Assembly: GCA_020403425.1 (NCBI GenBank) | Contig: JADBXR010000009.1 | Span: 184,970 to 248,969, forward strand | Reading direction: 5' to 3' | DNA length: 64,000 nt | DNA from: Chitinophagaceae bacterium | Lineage (GTDB): Bacteria > Bacteroidota > Bacteroidia > Chitinophagales > Chitinophagaceae | In this document: positions 33,610 to 43,054 of the stretch, in pieces | Layout of the letters: each line of letters opens with the position of its first letter | Numbering within the stretch: position 1 is the stretch's first letter | Translations under genes and position numbers: made by a program | Notes under the pieces: model-generated | Seen by the model: only the letters and a program-made list of their open reading frames with translations | Databases searched by the model: none | Told to the model about the DNA's origin: nothing

Positions 33610-34530
33610 ATGCAGCATACATCACATATACTGATGATCCGGCCGGTGAACTTTGATTTCAACAGCGAGACTGCTGTGAATAACCGTTTCCAGGCCAGGT
33701 CTGGTGATACCAACAAACAGGAGAAAGCCCTGGCTGAGTTCACGCATTTTGTGGCATTGCTTCAGCAGCATGGTGTAGATGTGACCGTTGTGGAAGACAG
33801 TCCTGAGCCCCACACACCGGATTCTGTATTTCCCAACAACTGGATCTCCATGCACGAAGATGGCACACTGGTGCTTTACCCGATGTTTGCAGAGAACCGG
33901 AGACTGGAAAGAAAACAGCAGGTGCTTGACCGGCTGCAGGAAAGGTTCACGATCGGTAAAACGATCGACCTCACCCATTTTGAAAAGGAACATTTGTACC
34001 TGGAAGGAACGGGCAGTATGGTGCTGGACCGGGAACATAGGATCGTGTATGCCTGCATATCGCCCAGAACGGATGAAACTGTGTTGGCCGCATTCTGTAA
34101 AAGGACCGGTTACCAGCCACTCAGTTTTATGGCAGTCGATCAGGCGGGGGTACCCATTTACCATACCAATGTAATGATGTGTGTGGCAGACAGTTATGCG
34201 ATCATCTGCCTCGACGCTATCCCGGATCCGGACGACAGACAGGAACTGCTGGATTCGTTCCGGCAAACCCACAAAGAGGTCATCACCATCAGTCTGGAAC
34301 AAATGAACCAGTTTGCGGGAAATATGCTTCAGGTTCACAACCGCCAAGGCACTGTATATCTGGTCATGTCCACCCAGGCATATGTTAGTCTGTCGAAAGA
34401 GCAGGTGGCGGCCATTGAAAAACACAATCCTATCCTTCATGCAGATATCGGTACCATTGAAGCCAATGGAGGTGGCAGTGCCCGCTGTATGATGGCAGAA
34501 ATTTTTCTTCCGCTAAAAGCCCATCACTAA
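33610..34530 (+). CDS. ctlX: CtlX-like citrulline hydrolase (amidinotransferase/pentein family)
   Basis: Encodes 306 residues from the ATG at 33610; a TTG 15 bases earlier is in frame but unlikely. Motifs: ILMIRPVNFDFN at the N-terminus, SVFPNNWISMHEDGTLVLYPM, LEGTGSMVLDR, YHTNVMMCVADSYAIICLDAI (catalytic His region) and GGGSARCMMAEIFLP (catalytic Cys). These match the citrulline-using hydrolase described in Francisella (CtlX), which turns citrulline into ornithine with release of ammonia and CO2. Its position 31 bases after arginine deiminase supports this. Dimethylarginine dimethylaminohydrolase is a related alternative. Confidence 0.82.
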   Translation: MQHTSHILMIRPVNFDFNSETAVNNRFQARSGDTNKQEKALAEFTHFVALLQQHGVDVTVVEDSPEPHTPDSVFPNNWISMHEDGTLVLYPMFAENRRLERKQQVLDRLQERFTIGKTIDLTHFEKEHLYLEGTGSMVLDREHRIVYACISPRTDETVLAAFCKRTGYQPLSFMAVDQAGVPIYHTNVMMCVADSYAIICLDAIPDPDDRQELLDSFRQTHKEVITISLEQMNQFAGNMLQVHNRQGTVYLVMSTQAYVSLSKEQVAAIEKHNPILHADIGTIEANGGGSARCMMAEIFLPLKAHH

Positions 34531-34746
34531 AGGTTTCCGGAAACGATTGTTACTAACATACGTTAGTTGTAAATTAAAAATATATCTTCTTTTTATTCAG
34601 GCGGATCCGATTTTCTGGAGAAAAAACAGTCAGCGGAAAGCCTTTACAGCAAAGAATCTGCGCTGTAAGAGGAAAATAACCTGTAGAATTGTTCACAAAA
34701 TATCGATTTCTGAAAAGCTGTTTGCATCATTAACGGCCATCAGGAA
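34531..34746. other. Intergenic stretch upstream of pfkA with no gene seen
   Basis: An AT-rich gap of about 330 bases in all separates ctlX from pfkA. A 92-codon open frame (34547-34825) crosses it, but its Cys/Lys/Ile-rich product resembles nothing and it runs through the pfkA promoter. I see no RNA gene or repeat in this part. Confidence 0.5.
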
Positions 34747-34777
34747 CTTGGCATTTATTACCAAATGCGTATTTTTG
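34747..34777 (+). promoter_or_regulatory. Promoter of pfkA with internal inverted repeat
   Basis: CTTG (34747-34750), 19 bases, then TATTTTTG (34770-34777), a full TAnnTTTG -7 box with a one-off -33 element. Between them GCATTT (34751-34756) and AAATGC (34763-34768) form an inverted repeat that could be an operator. Expected start of transcription is about 34784. Confidence 0.55.
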
Positions 34778-34784
34778 GAACTCC

Positions 34785-34799
34785 GTGTATTTGATACAC
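34785..34799 (+). promoter_or_regulatory. 5'-end stem-loop in the pfkA leader
   Basis: GTGTAT-TTG-ATACAC is a perfect 6-bp stem with a 3-base loop placed right at the predicted 5' end of the pfkA mRNA. It may protect the transcript end or bind a regulator as DNA. Confidence 0.4.
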
Positions 34800-34861
34800 A
34801 CACATTTACGAATGATTGCCGTTAATGTTTCACCGCTTTAAAGAAGAATTGCAAAATCACA

Positions 34862-35848
34862 ATGTCTGCTAAACAAGTAACTAAGATTGGCGTACTTACC
34901 TCCGGTGGCGACGCCCCGGGTATGAATGCCGCTATCAGGGCTGTAGTTAGAACGGGAATTTACCACGGATTAGAGATCTATGGTATCATGAGGGGCTACA
35001 GTGGTATGGTTGAAGACGATATTTTCGAAATGAATTCACGCTCCGTCGCCAATATCATCCAGCGTGGAGGCACCATATTGAAAACGGCGAGGTGTAAGGA
35101 GTTTTTTGAGTATGAGGGCCGTAAGAGAGCATATGACAACCTTAAGAAAAGAGGTATCGATTCACTGGTGGTGATCGGTGGCGATGGCAGTTTCCGTGGC
35201 GCACAGAAATTCAGCAATGAATTCGATATCCCCTGTATCGGCTTGCCCGGAACCATTGATAAAGATATCGCCGGAAGTGATTTTACCATCGGCTTCGATA
35301 CTGCTGTGAATACCGCTGTAGATGCCATTGATAAGATCCGCGATACCGCCGATGCGCACGACCGTCTCTTCATTGTGGAAGTGATGGGACGCGATGCCGG
35401 TTATATCGCCCTGCACAGTGGTATTGCCACCGGTGCGGAGAATATCCTGATCCCCGAGACCAAGACCGATATCGAAGAACTGATCGCTTCCCTCACAGAA
35501 AAGGAGAAACGCAGGAAACTGGTGAACCTGATCGTGGTGGCCGAAGGGGATGAATTCGGTGGCGGTAATGAGATCGCGGCCATCATCAAAAAAAGATTGC
35601 CCAACGCAGATACCCGTGTCTGCATACTCGGTCACATACAGCGTGGCGGCGCACCCAGTTGCCTGGACAGGCTGATCGCCAGCCGTATGGGTTACCACGC
35701 AGTGGAATGCCTGATCAACGGCAGACACAATGTTATGGTGGGTATCCTGAACAACAAACTCCACTACACACCGCTGGACAACGCAGTAAAAGCCAAACAA
35801 AAGATATCTGACGACTGGTTCAAGATCGTCAAGATCCTGGCCAGCTGA
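34862..35848 (+). CDS. pfkA: 6-phosphofructokinase (ATP-dependent)
   Basis: A 328-residue PfkA. It phosphorylates fructose 6-phosphate to fructose 1,6-bisphosphate in glycolysis. Motifs: LTSGGDAPGMNAAIRAVV (ATP site), VVIGGDGSFRGAQKFSN, GLPGTIDKDIAGSDFTIGFDTAVNTA (catalytic Asp), VMGRDAGYIAL and LGHIQRGGAPSCLDR. Length and GGDGS suggest the ATP-using rather than the pyrophosphate-using type. The pyruvate kinase gene follows after 62 bases, so the two irreversible glycolytic steps are probably cotranscribed. Confidence 0.97.
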   Translation: MSAKQVTKIGVLTSGGDAPGMNAAIRAVVRTGIYHGLEIYGIMRGYSGMVEDDIFEMNSRSVANIIQRGGTILKTARCKEFFEYEGRKRAYDNLKKRGIDSLVVIGGDGSFRGAQKFSNEFDIPCIGLPGTIDKDIAGSDFTIGFDTAVNTAVDAIDKIRDTADAHDRLFIVEVMGRDAGYIALHSGIATGAENILIPETKTDIEELIASLTEKEKRRKLVNLIVVAEGDEFGGGNEIAAIIKKRLPNADTRVCILGHIQRGGAPSCLDRLIASRMGYHAVECLINGRHNVMVGILNNKLHYTPLDNAVKAKQKISDDWFKIVKILAS

Positions 35849-35910
35849 TAAACCCGGATCGACCACTGTACAACACAACCATTACAAGCAACCACTAATA
35901 AAAAAACACC

Positions 35911-37401
35911 ATGTCTAAAAACCTCGAGAAGTACCTGCACAAAGAAATGGACAAGAAAGCAGGTCTTGCGCATGTGGACCACCGAACCAAGATCGTAGCC
36001 ACCGTAGGCCCGGCCTGCGACACCTACGAAAAACTGCTGGAACTGGTGAAAGCCGGTGTTAACGTTTTCCGTCTGAACTTTTCACATGGAAGTCACGAAG
36101 ACAAGCTAAGCATTATTGAACATATCCGTAACATCAACAATACGGAACCTTATAATATTGCCATCCTGGCCGACCTGCAGGGCCCTAAACTCCGTGTTGG
36201 AGAGATCGCGAACAATGCATTGGAGGTAAAAGTGGGTGATGTACTCACTTTCACCAACGAAAAATGCATCGGCACCATGGAAAAGATCTATGTATCGTAT
36301 CCTAACCTGGCCGGCGATGTTACCCTGGGCAATATCATCCTGATCGATGACGGCAAACTGGAAGTGAAAGTAACAGGTATCGAAAAGAACGGCGATGTAA
36401 AAGTAACGGTTACCCTGGGCGGGATCCTTTCTTCCAAAAAAGGGATCAACCTGCCGGACACGAAGATCTCGCTGCCGGCCCTGACAGAGAAAGACCTGGC
36501 CGACCTCGAATTCATCATTGAACAGCAGTGCGACTGGGTGGCATTGAGTTTTGTGAGGGACGTGAAGGACCTGATCATCCTGCGCAGCAAACTGGACGAA
36601 AAGAAAAGCAAGACCAAGATCATTGCCAAGATAGAAAAACCGGAAGCATTGGTGAATATCCGCGACATCATCCTGGAAAGTGATGGTATCATGGTGGCCC
36701 GTGGCGACCTGGGTGTTGAACTGCCGGTAGAGCAGATCCCGCTGATCCAGAAAGAACTGATCCGCAAGTGTATCCACCGCGCCAAACCCGTTATCGTGGC
36801 TACCCAGATGATGGAAAGCATGATCGACCGCGTAAAACCCAACCGCAGTGAGATCACAGACGTGGCCAACGCAGTATTAGAAGGTGCCGATGCCGTGATG
36901 CTGAGTGGAGAAACCGCAGCAGGTCAACATCCCGTACTGGTGGTTCAGACCATGCGTAAGATCATTGCAGAAGTAGAAAGAAAAGAATACCGTTATAACC
37001 GGGAAGAGGACCTGAAACCCCAACCCCACTCCCCTTCCTTCCACAGCGATGCGATCTGTTACAATGCCTGTAAGATCTCCGATGATGTGGAAGCCAAAGC
37101 ACTGATCGGAATGACACAGAGCGGATACACCGCTTTCATGCTGAGCAGCTACCGCCCCTCATCGCCGTTGTACATTTTCACCAAAGAAAGGTCACTGGTG
37201 AACCAGTTGAGCCTTAGCTGGGGTGTTAGGGCATTCTACTATGCGGAAGAGGAAAGTCTCGACGATATCATACAGGACCAGATCGATATCCTGAAAGAAA
37301 GAGGTTTCATCAACTCAGGCGATGTAGTGATCAATACCGGAAGTACGCCGGTTGACCTGCACCTGCCAACCAATATCATCAAACTCACAAAAGTTAATTA
37401 A
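35911..37401 (+). CDS. pyk: Pyruvate kinase
   Basis: A 496-residue enzyme that makes pyruvate and ATP from phosphoenolpyruvate and ADP. Motifs: TKIVATVGPAC, VFRLNFSHGSHEDK, KIIAKIEKPEALVN (active-site Lys), SDGIMVARGDLGVELP, VIVATQMMESMI and NAVLEGADAVMLSGETAAGQHPV. The C-terminal allosteric domain is present (YTAFMLSSYRPSSPLYIFT onward). A 20-residue N-terminal extension precedes the core. It follows pfkA by 62 bases and is ended by a strong terminator. Confidence 0.97.
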   Translation: MSKNLEKYLHKEMDKKAGLAHVDHRTKIVATVGPACDTYEKLLELVKAGVNVFRLNFSHGSHEDKLSIIEHIRNINNTEPYNIAILADLQGPKLRVGEIANNALEVKVGDVLTFTNEKCIGTMEKIYVSYPNLAGDVTLGNIILIDDGKLEVKVTGIEKNGDVKVTVTLGGILSSKKGINLPDTKISLPALTEKDLADLEFIIEQQCDWVALSFVRDVKDLIILRSKLDEKKSKTKIIAKIEKPEALVNIRDIILESDGIMVARGDLGVELPVEQIPLIQKELIRKCIHRAKPVIVATQMMESMIDRVKPNRSEITDVANAVLEGADAVMLSGETAAGQHPVLVVQTMRKIIAEVERKEYRYNREEDLKPQPHSPSFHSDAICYNACKISDDVEAKALIGMTQSGYTAFMLSSYRPSSPLYIFTKERSLVNQLSLSWGVRAFYYAEEESLDDIIQDQIDILKERGFINSGDVVINTGSTPVDLHLPTNIIKLTKVN

Positions 37402-37421
37402 TAACATGTGCTGAAAAGTGT

Positions 37422-37455
37422 AAAAAAGATTCCTGCTCACCGGGAATCTTTTTTT
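37422..37455 (+). terminator. Terminator of pfkA-pyk
   Basis: AAAAAAGATTCC (37422-37433) and GGAATCTTTTTT (37443-37454) form a 12-bp perfect stem ending in a T-run, 20 bases after the pyruvate kinase stop. Confidence 0.88.
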
Positions 37456-37479
37456 ATTTTGAGACCTTAATCCCCGATT

Positions 37480-39330
37480 ATGAAAAAGATCCTCAGCTTG
37501 TTGGTTATGATCCTCCCGTTTGCAGTGTTGGCACAGAATGCGGACTCTGTATGGATCATGAATAACTACACCAAAAAAGAACTGTATATCCCCATGCGCG
37601 ACGGGGTAAAACTGTTCACTGTTGTGTACGCGCCCAAGAGTACGGAGGAAAAACATCCCATCATACTCACCAGGACGCCTTATTCCTGTGCGCCCTACGG
37701 AGAAGACAAGATGCCTCCCCTTTGGTACAGCACGCGGAAATATTTTCTGAAGGAGAATTATTACTATGTGATACAGGATGTAAGGGGCAGATGGATGAGT
37801 GAAGGACAGTTTGTGGATGTGCGTCCATACAAGACCGATAAAAAAACTGCTACAGATATCGATGAATCTACCGATGCGTACGACACCATCGACTGGCTCA
37901 CCAAGAACCTGGAGAACAATAACAACAAGGTAGGCGTATTCGGCACATCTTATCCCGGTTTTTATGCTACTATGTCGGCCCTGAGCAACCACCCTTCGCT
38001 GAAAGCGGTGAGTCCACAGGCCCCTGTAACAGAGTGGTTCCTGGGAGATGATTTCCACCACAACGGTGCATTCATGATGATGGACGCGTTCAACTTTTAT
38101 TCTGGATTCGGCAAGCCCCGCCCCGCGCCTACCACCAAGGGGCCTTCCGGTTATCCGATCCCGGTAAAGGACAACTATGAATTCTATATGCGTGCAGGTG
38201 CTTTGCCCAATCTGACCAAACTGATGGGCGACAGCATCGCATTCTGGAAGGACCTGATGAGCCATCCTACCTATGATGCGTTCTGGCAGGCAAGGAATAC
38301 CCGGAATTTTGTACAGCATATCTCTGCCGATATCCCCACACTGGTGGTAGGCGGTCTGTTTGATGCAGAAGACGTTTACGGAGCCTGGAACCTGTACAAG
38401 GCCATTGAGGCAAAAACAAAGAACAATAACCGGATCGTGATGGGCCCCTGGTTCCACGGACAATGGGGCGCACACGATGGCAGTTACCTCGGTAATGTGC
38501 AGTTCGGATCCAACACCAGCGCCTGGTACCGGGAGAATATAGAACTGCCTTTCTTCAACTATTACCTGAAGGGCAAAGGCTCCATTGACCAGATCAAAGA
38601 GGCCAATATCTTTTTCAGCGGCGCGAACGAATGGAAACAGTTCCCAACCTGGCCTGCAGCGAACAGTCAACCCAAGGCCCTGTATCTGCAGAACAATGGC
38701 GGGCTCAGTTTCACCAAAGCCACGGGTAATACCTATTCAGAATACATCAGTGATCCGGCCAAACCGGTTCCCTATACCGAAGACGTACACCTGGGAAGAA
38801 CCCGCGAGTATATGACAGACGACCAGCGTTTCGCAGCGCGCAGGCCGGATGTGCTGGTATTCAAGACAGATATCCTGACGGAAGACCTGACCCTGGGTGG
38901 GCCGCTTACAGCCGACCTGCTGGTAAGCCTTTCTACTACTGACGCCGATTTCGTGGTAAAACTGATCGATGTATACCCTGACGATTTCACCTATGGCAAT
39001 GAGGCCAAAAGCAAATACGAGATGAGCGGTTACCAGATGTTGGTACGTGGTGAGGTCATGCGCGGCAAATTCCGTAACAGTTTTGAGAAACCGGAAGCAT
39101 TTGTTCCCGGCAAACCCACACAGGTGAAGTTCACTTTACCGGATGTGGCGCATACGTTCAAGAAAGGACACAGGATCATGGTACAGGTGCAAAGCAGCTG
39201 GTTCCCGCTGGTAGACAGGAACCCCCAGAAATTCACCGATATTTACCATGCCAAAGACGCTGATTTCCAGAAGGCCAGCATCAAGGTATACCACAATGCT
39301 TCCAGCATCATTCTGCCAGTCATGAAATAA
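37480..39330 (+). CDS. CocE/NonD family hydrolase (peptidase S15-like), secreted
   Basis: A 616-residue protein with a signal peptide (MKKILSLLVMILPFAVLAQ). The alpha/beta-hydrolase part runs from PMRDGVKLFTVVYAPK to about residue 370. The nucleophile Ser is in VGVFGTSYPGFYA (GxSYxG); the acid is likely Asp in GGLFDAEDVYGAW and the His in GPWFHGQWG. A jelly-roll X-Pro dipeptidyl-peptidase C-terminal domain follows (about 400-610). Family members include cocaine esterase, acyl amino-ester hydrolases and dipeptidyl peptidases, so the substrate is open. It is probably periplasmic. The GH20 gene follows after 25 bases. Confidence 0.9.
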   Translation: MKKILSLLVMILPFAVLAQNADSVWIMNNYTKKELYIPMRDGVKLFTVVYAPKSTEEKHPIILTRTPYSCAPYGEDKMPPLWYSTRKYFLKENYYYVIQDVRGRWMSEGQFVDVRPYKTDKKTATDIDESTDAYDTIDWLTKNLENNNNKVGVFGTSYPGFYATMSALSNHPSLKAVSPQAPVTEWFLGDDFHHNGAFMMMDAFNFYSGFGKPRPAPTTKGPSGYPIPVKDNYEFYMRAGALPNLTKLMGDSIAFWKDLMSHPTYDAFWQARNTRNFVQHISADIPTLVVGGLFDAEDVYGAWNLYKAIEAKTKNNNRIVMGPWFHGQWGAHDGSYLGNVQFGSNTSAWYRENIELPFFNYYLKGKGSIDQIKEANIFFSGANEWKQFPTWPAANSQPKALYLQNNGGLSFTKATGNTYSEYISDPAKPVPYTEDVHLGRTREYMTDDQRFAARRPDVLVFKTDILTEDLTLGGPLTADLLVSLSTTDADFVVKLIDVYPDDFTYGNEAKSKYEMSGYQMLVRGEVMRGKFRNSFEKPEAFVPGKPTQVKFTLPDVAHTFKKGHRIMVQVQSSWFPLVDRNPQKFTDIYHAKDADFQKASIKVYHNASSIILPVMK

Positions 39331-39355
39331 TGTTTTCAAAACCTCCTAATAAACA

Positions 39356-40999
39356 ATGCCCAAAATGAAAAAAAGATTGCTCTGTTTCTCACTCCTTTTA
39401 GCTGTCATGGTCAGCGCACAGGAGCCTGCCATTATTCCCAAACCATCCCGTATGGAAATGCAGGACGGAAATTTCAACATCACGCCTTCTACCCAGATCG
39501 TACTGAAAGGGCCGGGTCTTGAGAAAGCAGCGATGTTCCTCAACGATTACCTGCAGAAATTCTATGGTTTCAAACTTGCCGTAACCAAAGCGGCCGTATC
39601 CAGGAACAGTATCTCACTGGGACTCGAAAAAATGGAGTCAGCGATAGCCGGTGCCTATCACCTGCAGGTGAACAGAACAGGTGTACAGATCAAAGGCGAT
39701 GGTGCCATCGGTACTTTTTATGGCGTGCAGTCGCTGGTGCAACTGTTACCCGTTGAAAAAAAGAAGGAACTCACTGTTCCGGCACTGGAGATCGAAGACC
39801 AGCCCCGTTTTGCTTACCGTGGTATGCACCTGGATGTGGGCAGACATTTTTATCCCATCGATTTTATCAAGAAGTTCATCGACTATATCGCCCTGCACAA
39901 AATGAATACCTTCCACTGGCACTTGACAGAGGACCAGGGCTGGCGCATCGAGATCAAGAAATATCCCAAACTGACGCAGGTAGGTGCTTTCCGGAACGGT
40001 ACCATTATCGGGCACCATCCCGGAACCGGTAACGACCAGACAAAGTATGGCGGATATTATACCCAGGAGCAGGTGAAAGAGATCGTGAAATATGCCAGCG
40101 ACAGGTTCATCACCGTGATCCCCGAGATCGAAATGCCCGGACATGCTTCTGCAGCCATTGCCGCCTATCCGGAACTGAGCTGTTTTCCTGATGAAGCCAC
40201 CAAACATCCGGCCAAAGTGAGCTGGTATGGCGACAGCACCGGCAAACAGGTACAACAGGCATGGGGAGTTTACCCGGATGTATTTGCTCCAACAGAATAT
40301 ACTTTTAAATTCCTGGAGAATGTACTTGATGAAGTGATGGCGTTATTCCCTTCTACCTATATCCACATCGGTGGTGATGAGTGCCCGAAAGAGAACTGGA
40401 AACGTTCCGCATTCTGCCAGCAACTCATCAAAGAAAAGGGACTGAAAGACGAACATGACCTGCAGAGTTATTTCATCCAGCGTATCGAGAAATACCTCAA
40501 CAGCAAAGGCCGTCAGATCATCGGCTGGGATGAGATACTGGAAGGCGGACTGGCGCCCAATGCCACTGTAATGAGCTGGCGTGGTGAAAAAGGTGGTATT
40601 GAAGCGGCCAAACAGAAGCACAATGTGATCATGACCCCCAACAGTTATGTGTACTTCGATTATGCACAGAACAAACAGGAAGACTCATTGGTGATCGGCG
40701 GCTACCTGACCGTACAGAAGGTCTACAATTATGAACCCGTACCTGGGGCACTGGCGGCAGAAGACACCAAGTATATCCTGGGTGCTCAGGCTAATGTATG
40801 GTCTGAATACATGAAAACACCCGCTAAGGTTGAATACATGGTATTCCCACGTATGAGCGCCCTAAGTGAAGTGCTTTGGAGCCGGAAAGAAAGCAGGAAC
40901 TGGTCGGATTTTGAAAAAAGAATGGAAAAACAGACCAAACGTTATGAATTGTGGAATGCCAGTTACAATAAAAAGTACCTGGATCCTGCTAACAAATAA
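39356..40999 (+). CDS. Beta-N-acetylhexosaminidase, glycoside hydrolase family 20
   Basis: A 547-residue exported enzyme; the signal peptide is MPKMKKRLLCFSLLLAVMVSAQ, with a second possible ATG nine bases in. An N-terminal GH20b domain (about 25-145) precedes the TIM barrel, which has YRGMHLDVGRHF, TFHWHLTEDQGWRIEIK, PEIEMPGHA, and the catalytic Asp-Glu pair in YIHIGGDECPKENW. It removes terminal GlcNAc or GalNAc from glycans or chitin oligomers in the periplasm or outer surface. The NagB-LmbE gene downstream suggests that the amino sugar released is used as food. Confidence 0.95.
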   Translation: MPKMKKRLLCFSLLLAVMVSAQEPAIIPKPSRMEMQDGNFNITPSTQIVLKGPGLEKAAMFLNDYLQKFYGFKLAVTKAAVSRNSISLGLEKMESAIAGAYHLQVNRTGVQIKGDGAIGTFYGVQSLVQLLPVEKKKELTVPALEIEDQPRFAYRGMHLDVGRHFYPIDFIKKFIDYIALHKMNTFHWHLTEDQGWRIEIKKYPKLTQVGAFRNGTIIGHHPGTGNDQTKYGGYYTQEQVKEIVKYASDRFITVIPEIEMPGHASAAIAAYPELSCFPDEATKHPAKVSWYGDSTGKQVQQAWGVYPDVFAPTEYTFKFLENVLDEVMALFPSTYIHIGGDECPKENWKRSAFCQQLIKEKGLKDEHDLQSYFIQRIEKYLNSKGRQIIGWDEILEGGLAPNATVMSWRGEKGGIEAAKQKHNVIMTPNSYVYFDYAQNKQEDSLVIGGYLTVQKVYNYEPVPGALAAEDTKYILGAQANVWSEYMKTPAKVEYMVFPRMSALSEVLWSRKESRNWSDFEKRMEKQTKRYELWNASYNKKYLDPANK

Positions 41000-41103
41000 T
41001 GTAGGTTCTTGCGGAAATTAAAGCAAAAGCTGCATGTTTTTGCGTTTTTATAGCGAATTTTACGTCACATCAATAAGAAAAGCAAGTAACAAAATAGACT
41101 ATC

Positions 41104-43002
41104 ATGGTTGACTCATTTGAAAAGATCCCGGTTAAGATTTTTAAAGACTCCCATTCAGGTTCCTACTTTGTGGCCCAGGAGATCGCCAAACTGATACGCG
41201 AGAAAGCGGCTGCCAATCAACCCTGTGTACTGGGTATGGCCACTGGCGGAACGCCGATTGACCTGTATGCAGAACTGGTGCGCATGCACCGCGAGGAAGG
41301 ACTGAGCTTTAAACACGTCATCACCTTTAACCTGGATGAATATTACCCGATCGAGAAAAATGCTTTCCAGAGTTACTGGAGCTTCATGCATCGGCATTTG
41401 TTCAACCATGTAGATATCGATCCGGCCAACATCCATATTCCCAACGGAAGCTGGCCCAAAGAGGAGATCAAGAAATATTGTGCCGAGTATGAGGCTAAAA
41501 TGGAAGCGGTCGGCGGTGTTGACCTGCAGATCCTGGGTATCGGTCTGAATGGCCATATCGGTTTCAATGAACCCGGTTCCAGCATCTATTCCAGAACCAG
41601 GCTGGTGAACCTGCAGAATACCACACGTATCGCCAACACCTACGAGTTCGAGAATATTTCCAAAGTGCCCCGCCTGGCCATTACCATGGGCATCGGCAAT
41701 ATCCTGAAAGCCAAACGTATCATCCTGATGGGTTGGGGACAAAAAGCCGCCATCATTGCCAAGTCTGTTGAAGGGGATGTGACCGAACAGATCCCGGCCA
41801 GCATCCTGCAGCAACATGGCGATTGCACATTTGTGATAGATGAGGCTGCTGCTTCTGAACTGACCCGTGTAAAATCACCCTGGCTCACCGGTGATTGCGT
41901 TTGGACGCCGCAAATGATCAAACGTGCCGTGGTACATATGGCATTGAAGCTGGACAAATCCGTGCTGAGCCTGACATCCAACGACTATCTCGAAAACGGT
42001 CTGTCAGACCTACTGGTAGAAAAAGGTGATGCGTATGAGATCAACCTGCAGGTATATTACCTGCTGCGAGACAGCATTACAGGATGGCCCGGCGGCAAAC
42101 CCGGGGCTTATATTCCTGCACATCCGGAAAGAAGCGAACCGCATCCGAAAAGATGTGTGATCTTCTCCCCTCACCCCGATGATGACATCATCAGCATGGG
42201 CGGGACCTTCATGCGCCTGCACGACCAGGGACATGAAGTGCACGTGGCCTACCAGACCAGTGGTAATATTGCTGTTACCGATGAGTTCGTAACACGTTTC
42301 ATCGACTTCGCCGTTGGTTTTGAAGACATGTTCGGGATCGATAACCAAAAAAGCCAGCAGATACTGTCGGATGCAAGAAAATATATTGCCAGCAAGGAAA
42401 AGAACCAAAGTGATACGGCTGAGATCCGTGCCATCAAAGGGCTGATCAGGCGCTGCGAGGCCAAAGCCACCTGCCGTTATGTGGGCTTGACCGAAGATCG
42501 TTGTCATTTCATGAACCTGCCCTTCTATGAGACCGGCACCATCGATAAGAACCCCATGGGAGAAGAAGATGTGCGCCTGACCATGGAATTGCTGAACAAA
42601 TTGAAACCGCACCAGATCTATTGCGCCGGTGACCTTGCCGATCCGCATGGTACACACAAGGTTTGTCTTGAGATCATATTCGAAAGCATGCGCCGCTTGA
42701 AAGCTGCCGGTGAAGAATGGATCAAAGATTGCTGGGTATGGTTATACAAAGGTGCATGGCAGGAATGGGATATTGCCGAGATCGAAATGGCCATACCGAT
42801 GAGCCCTGACCAGGTCATGAAAAAACGTTTCGGCATTTTCATTCACCAGTCGCAAAAAGATATGGTACCCTTCCAGGGATCGGACAGTCGAGAATTCTGG
42901 CAGCGTGCAGAAGACAGGAACTCCAATACAGCCAATCTGTATGCGGCATTGGGCATGACCAAATACGCCGCTATGGAAGCTTTTGTGAGGTGGCATTATT
43001 AA
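41104..43002 (+). CDS. nagB: Glucosamine-6-phosphate deaminase fused to a PIG-L/LmbE-like domain
   Basis: A 632-residue fusion. Residues about 1-260 are NagB: LGMATGGTPIDLYAELVR, ITFNLDEYYPI (catalytic Asp), GIGLNGHIGFNEPGSS (His and Glu). Residues about 345-632 form an LmbE-like deacetylase domain starting at CVIFSPHPDDDIISMGGTFMRL, with AGDLADPHGTHKVCLE as the second metal motif. NagB turns glucosamine 6-phosphate into fructose 6-phosphate and ammonia. The second domain might deacetylate GlcNAc-6-phosphate, giving both steps in one chain, but this is only inferred. The same fusion is annotated widely in Bacteroidota. Confidence 0.92.
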   Translation: MVDSFEKIPVKIFKDSHSGSYFVAQEIAKLIREKAAANQPCVLGMATGGTPIDLYAELVRMHREEGLSFKHVITFNLDEYYPIEKNAFQSYWSFMHRHLFNHVDIDPANIHIPNGSWPKEEIKKYCAEYEAKMEAVGGVDLQILGIGLNGHIGFNEPGSSIYSRTRLVNLQNTTRIANTYEFENISKVPRLAITMGIGNILKAKRIILMGWGQKAAIIAKSVEGDVTEQIPASILQQHGDCTFVIDEAAASELTRVKSPWLTGDCVWTPQMIKRAVVHMALKLDKSVLSLTSNDYLENGLSDLLVEKGDAYEINLQVYYLLRDSITGWPGGKPGAYIPAHPERSEPHPKRCVIFSPHPDDDIISMGGTFMRLHDQGHEVHVAYQTSGNIAVTDEFVTRFIDFAVGFEDMFGIDNQKSQQILSDARKYIASKEKNQSDTAEIRAIKGLIRRCEAKATCRYVGLTEDRCHFMNLPFYETGTIDKNPMGEEDVRLTMELLNKLKPHQIYCAGDLADPHGTHKVCLEIIFESMRRLKAAGEEWIKDCWVWLYKGAWQEWDIAEIEMAIPMSPDQVMKKRFGIFIHQSQKDMVPFQGSDSREFWQRAEDRNSNTANLYAALGMTKYAAMEAFVRWHY

Positions 43003-43054
43003 CGGCCACCCCACAAAAGCTTTTACCTACATTCGTTCTGCTTATTTTTACCGG

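Noticed and set aside
34547..34825. A 92-codon open frame between ctlX and pfkA
   Set aside because: It crosses the pfkA promoter, is AT-rich with odd composition, has no export or domain signal and resembles nothing known to me.
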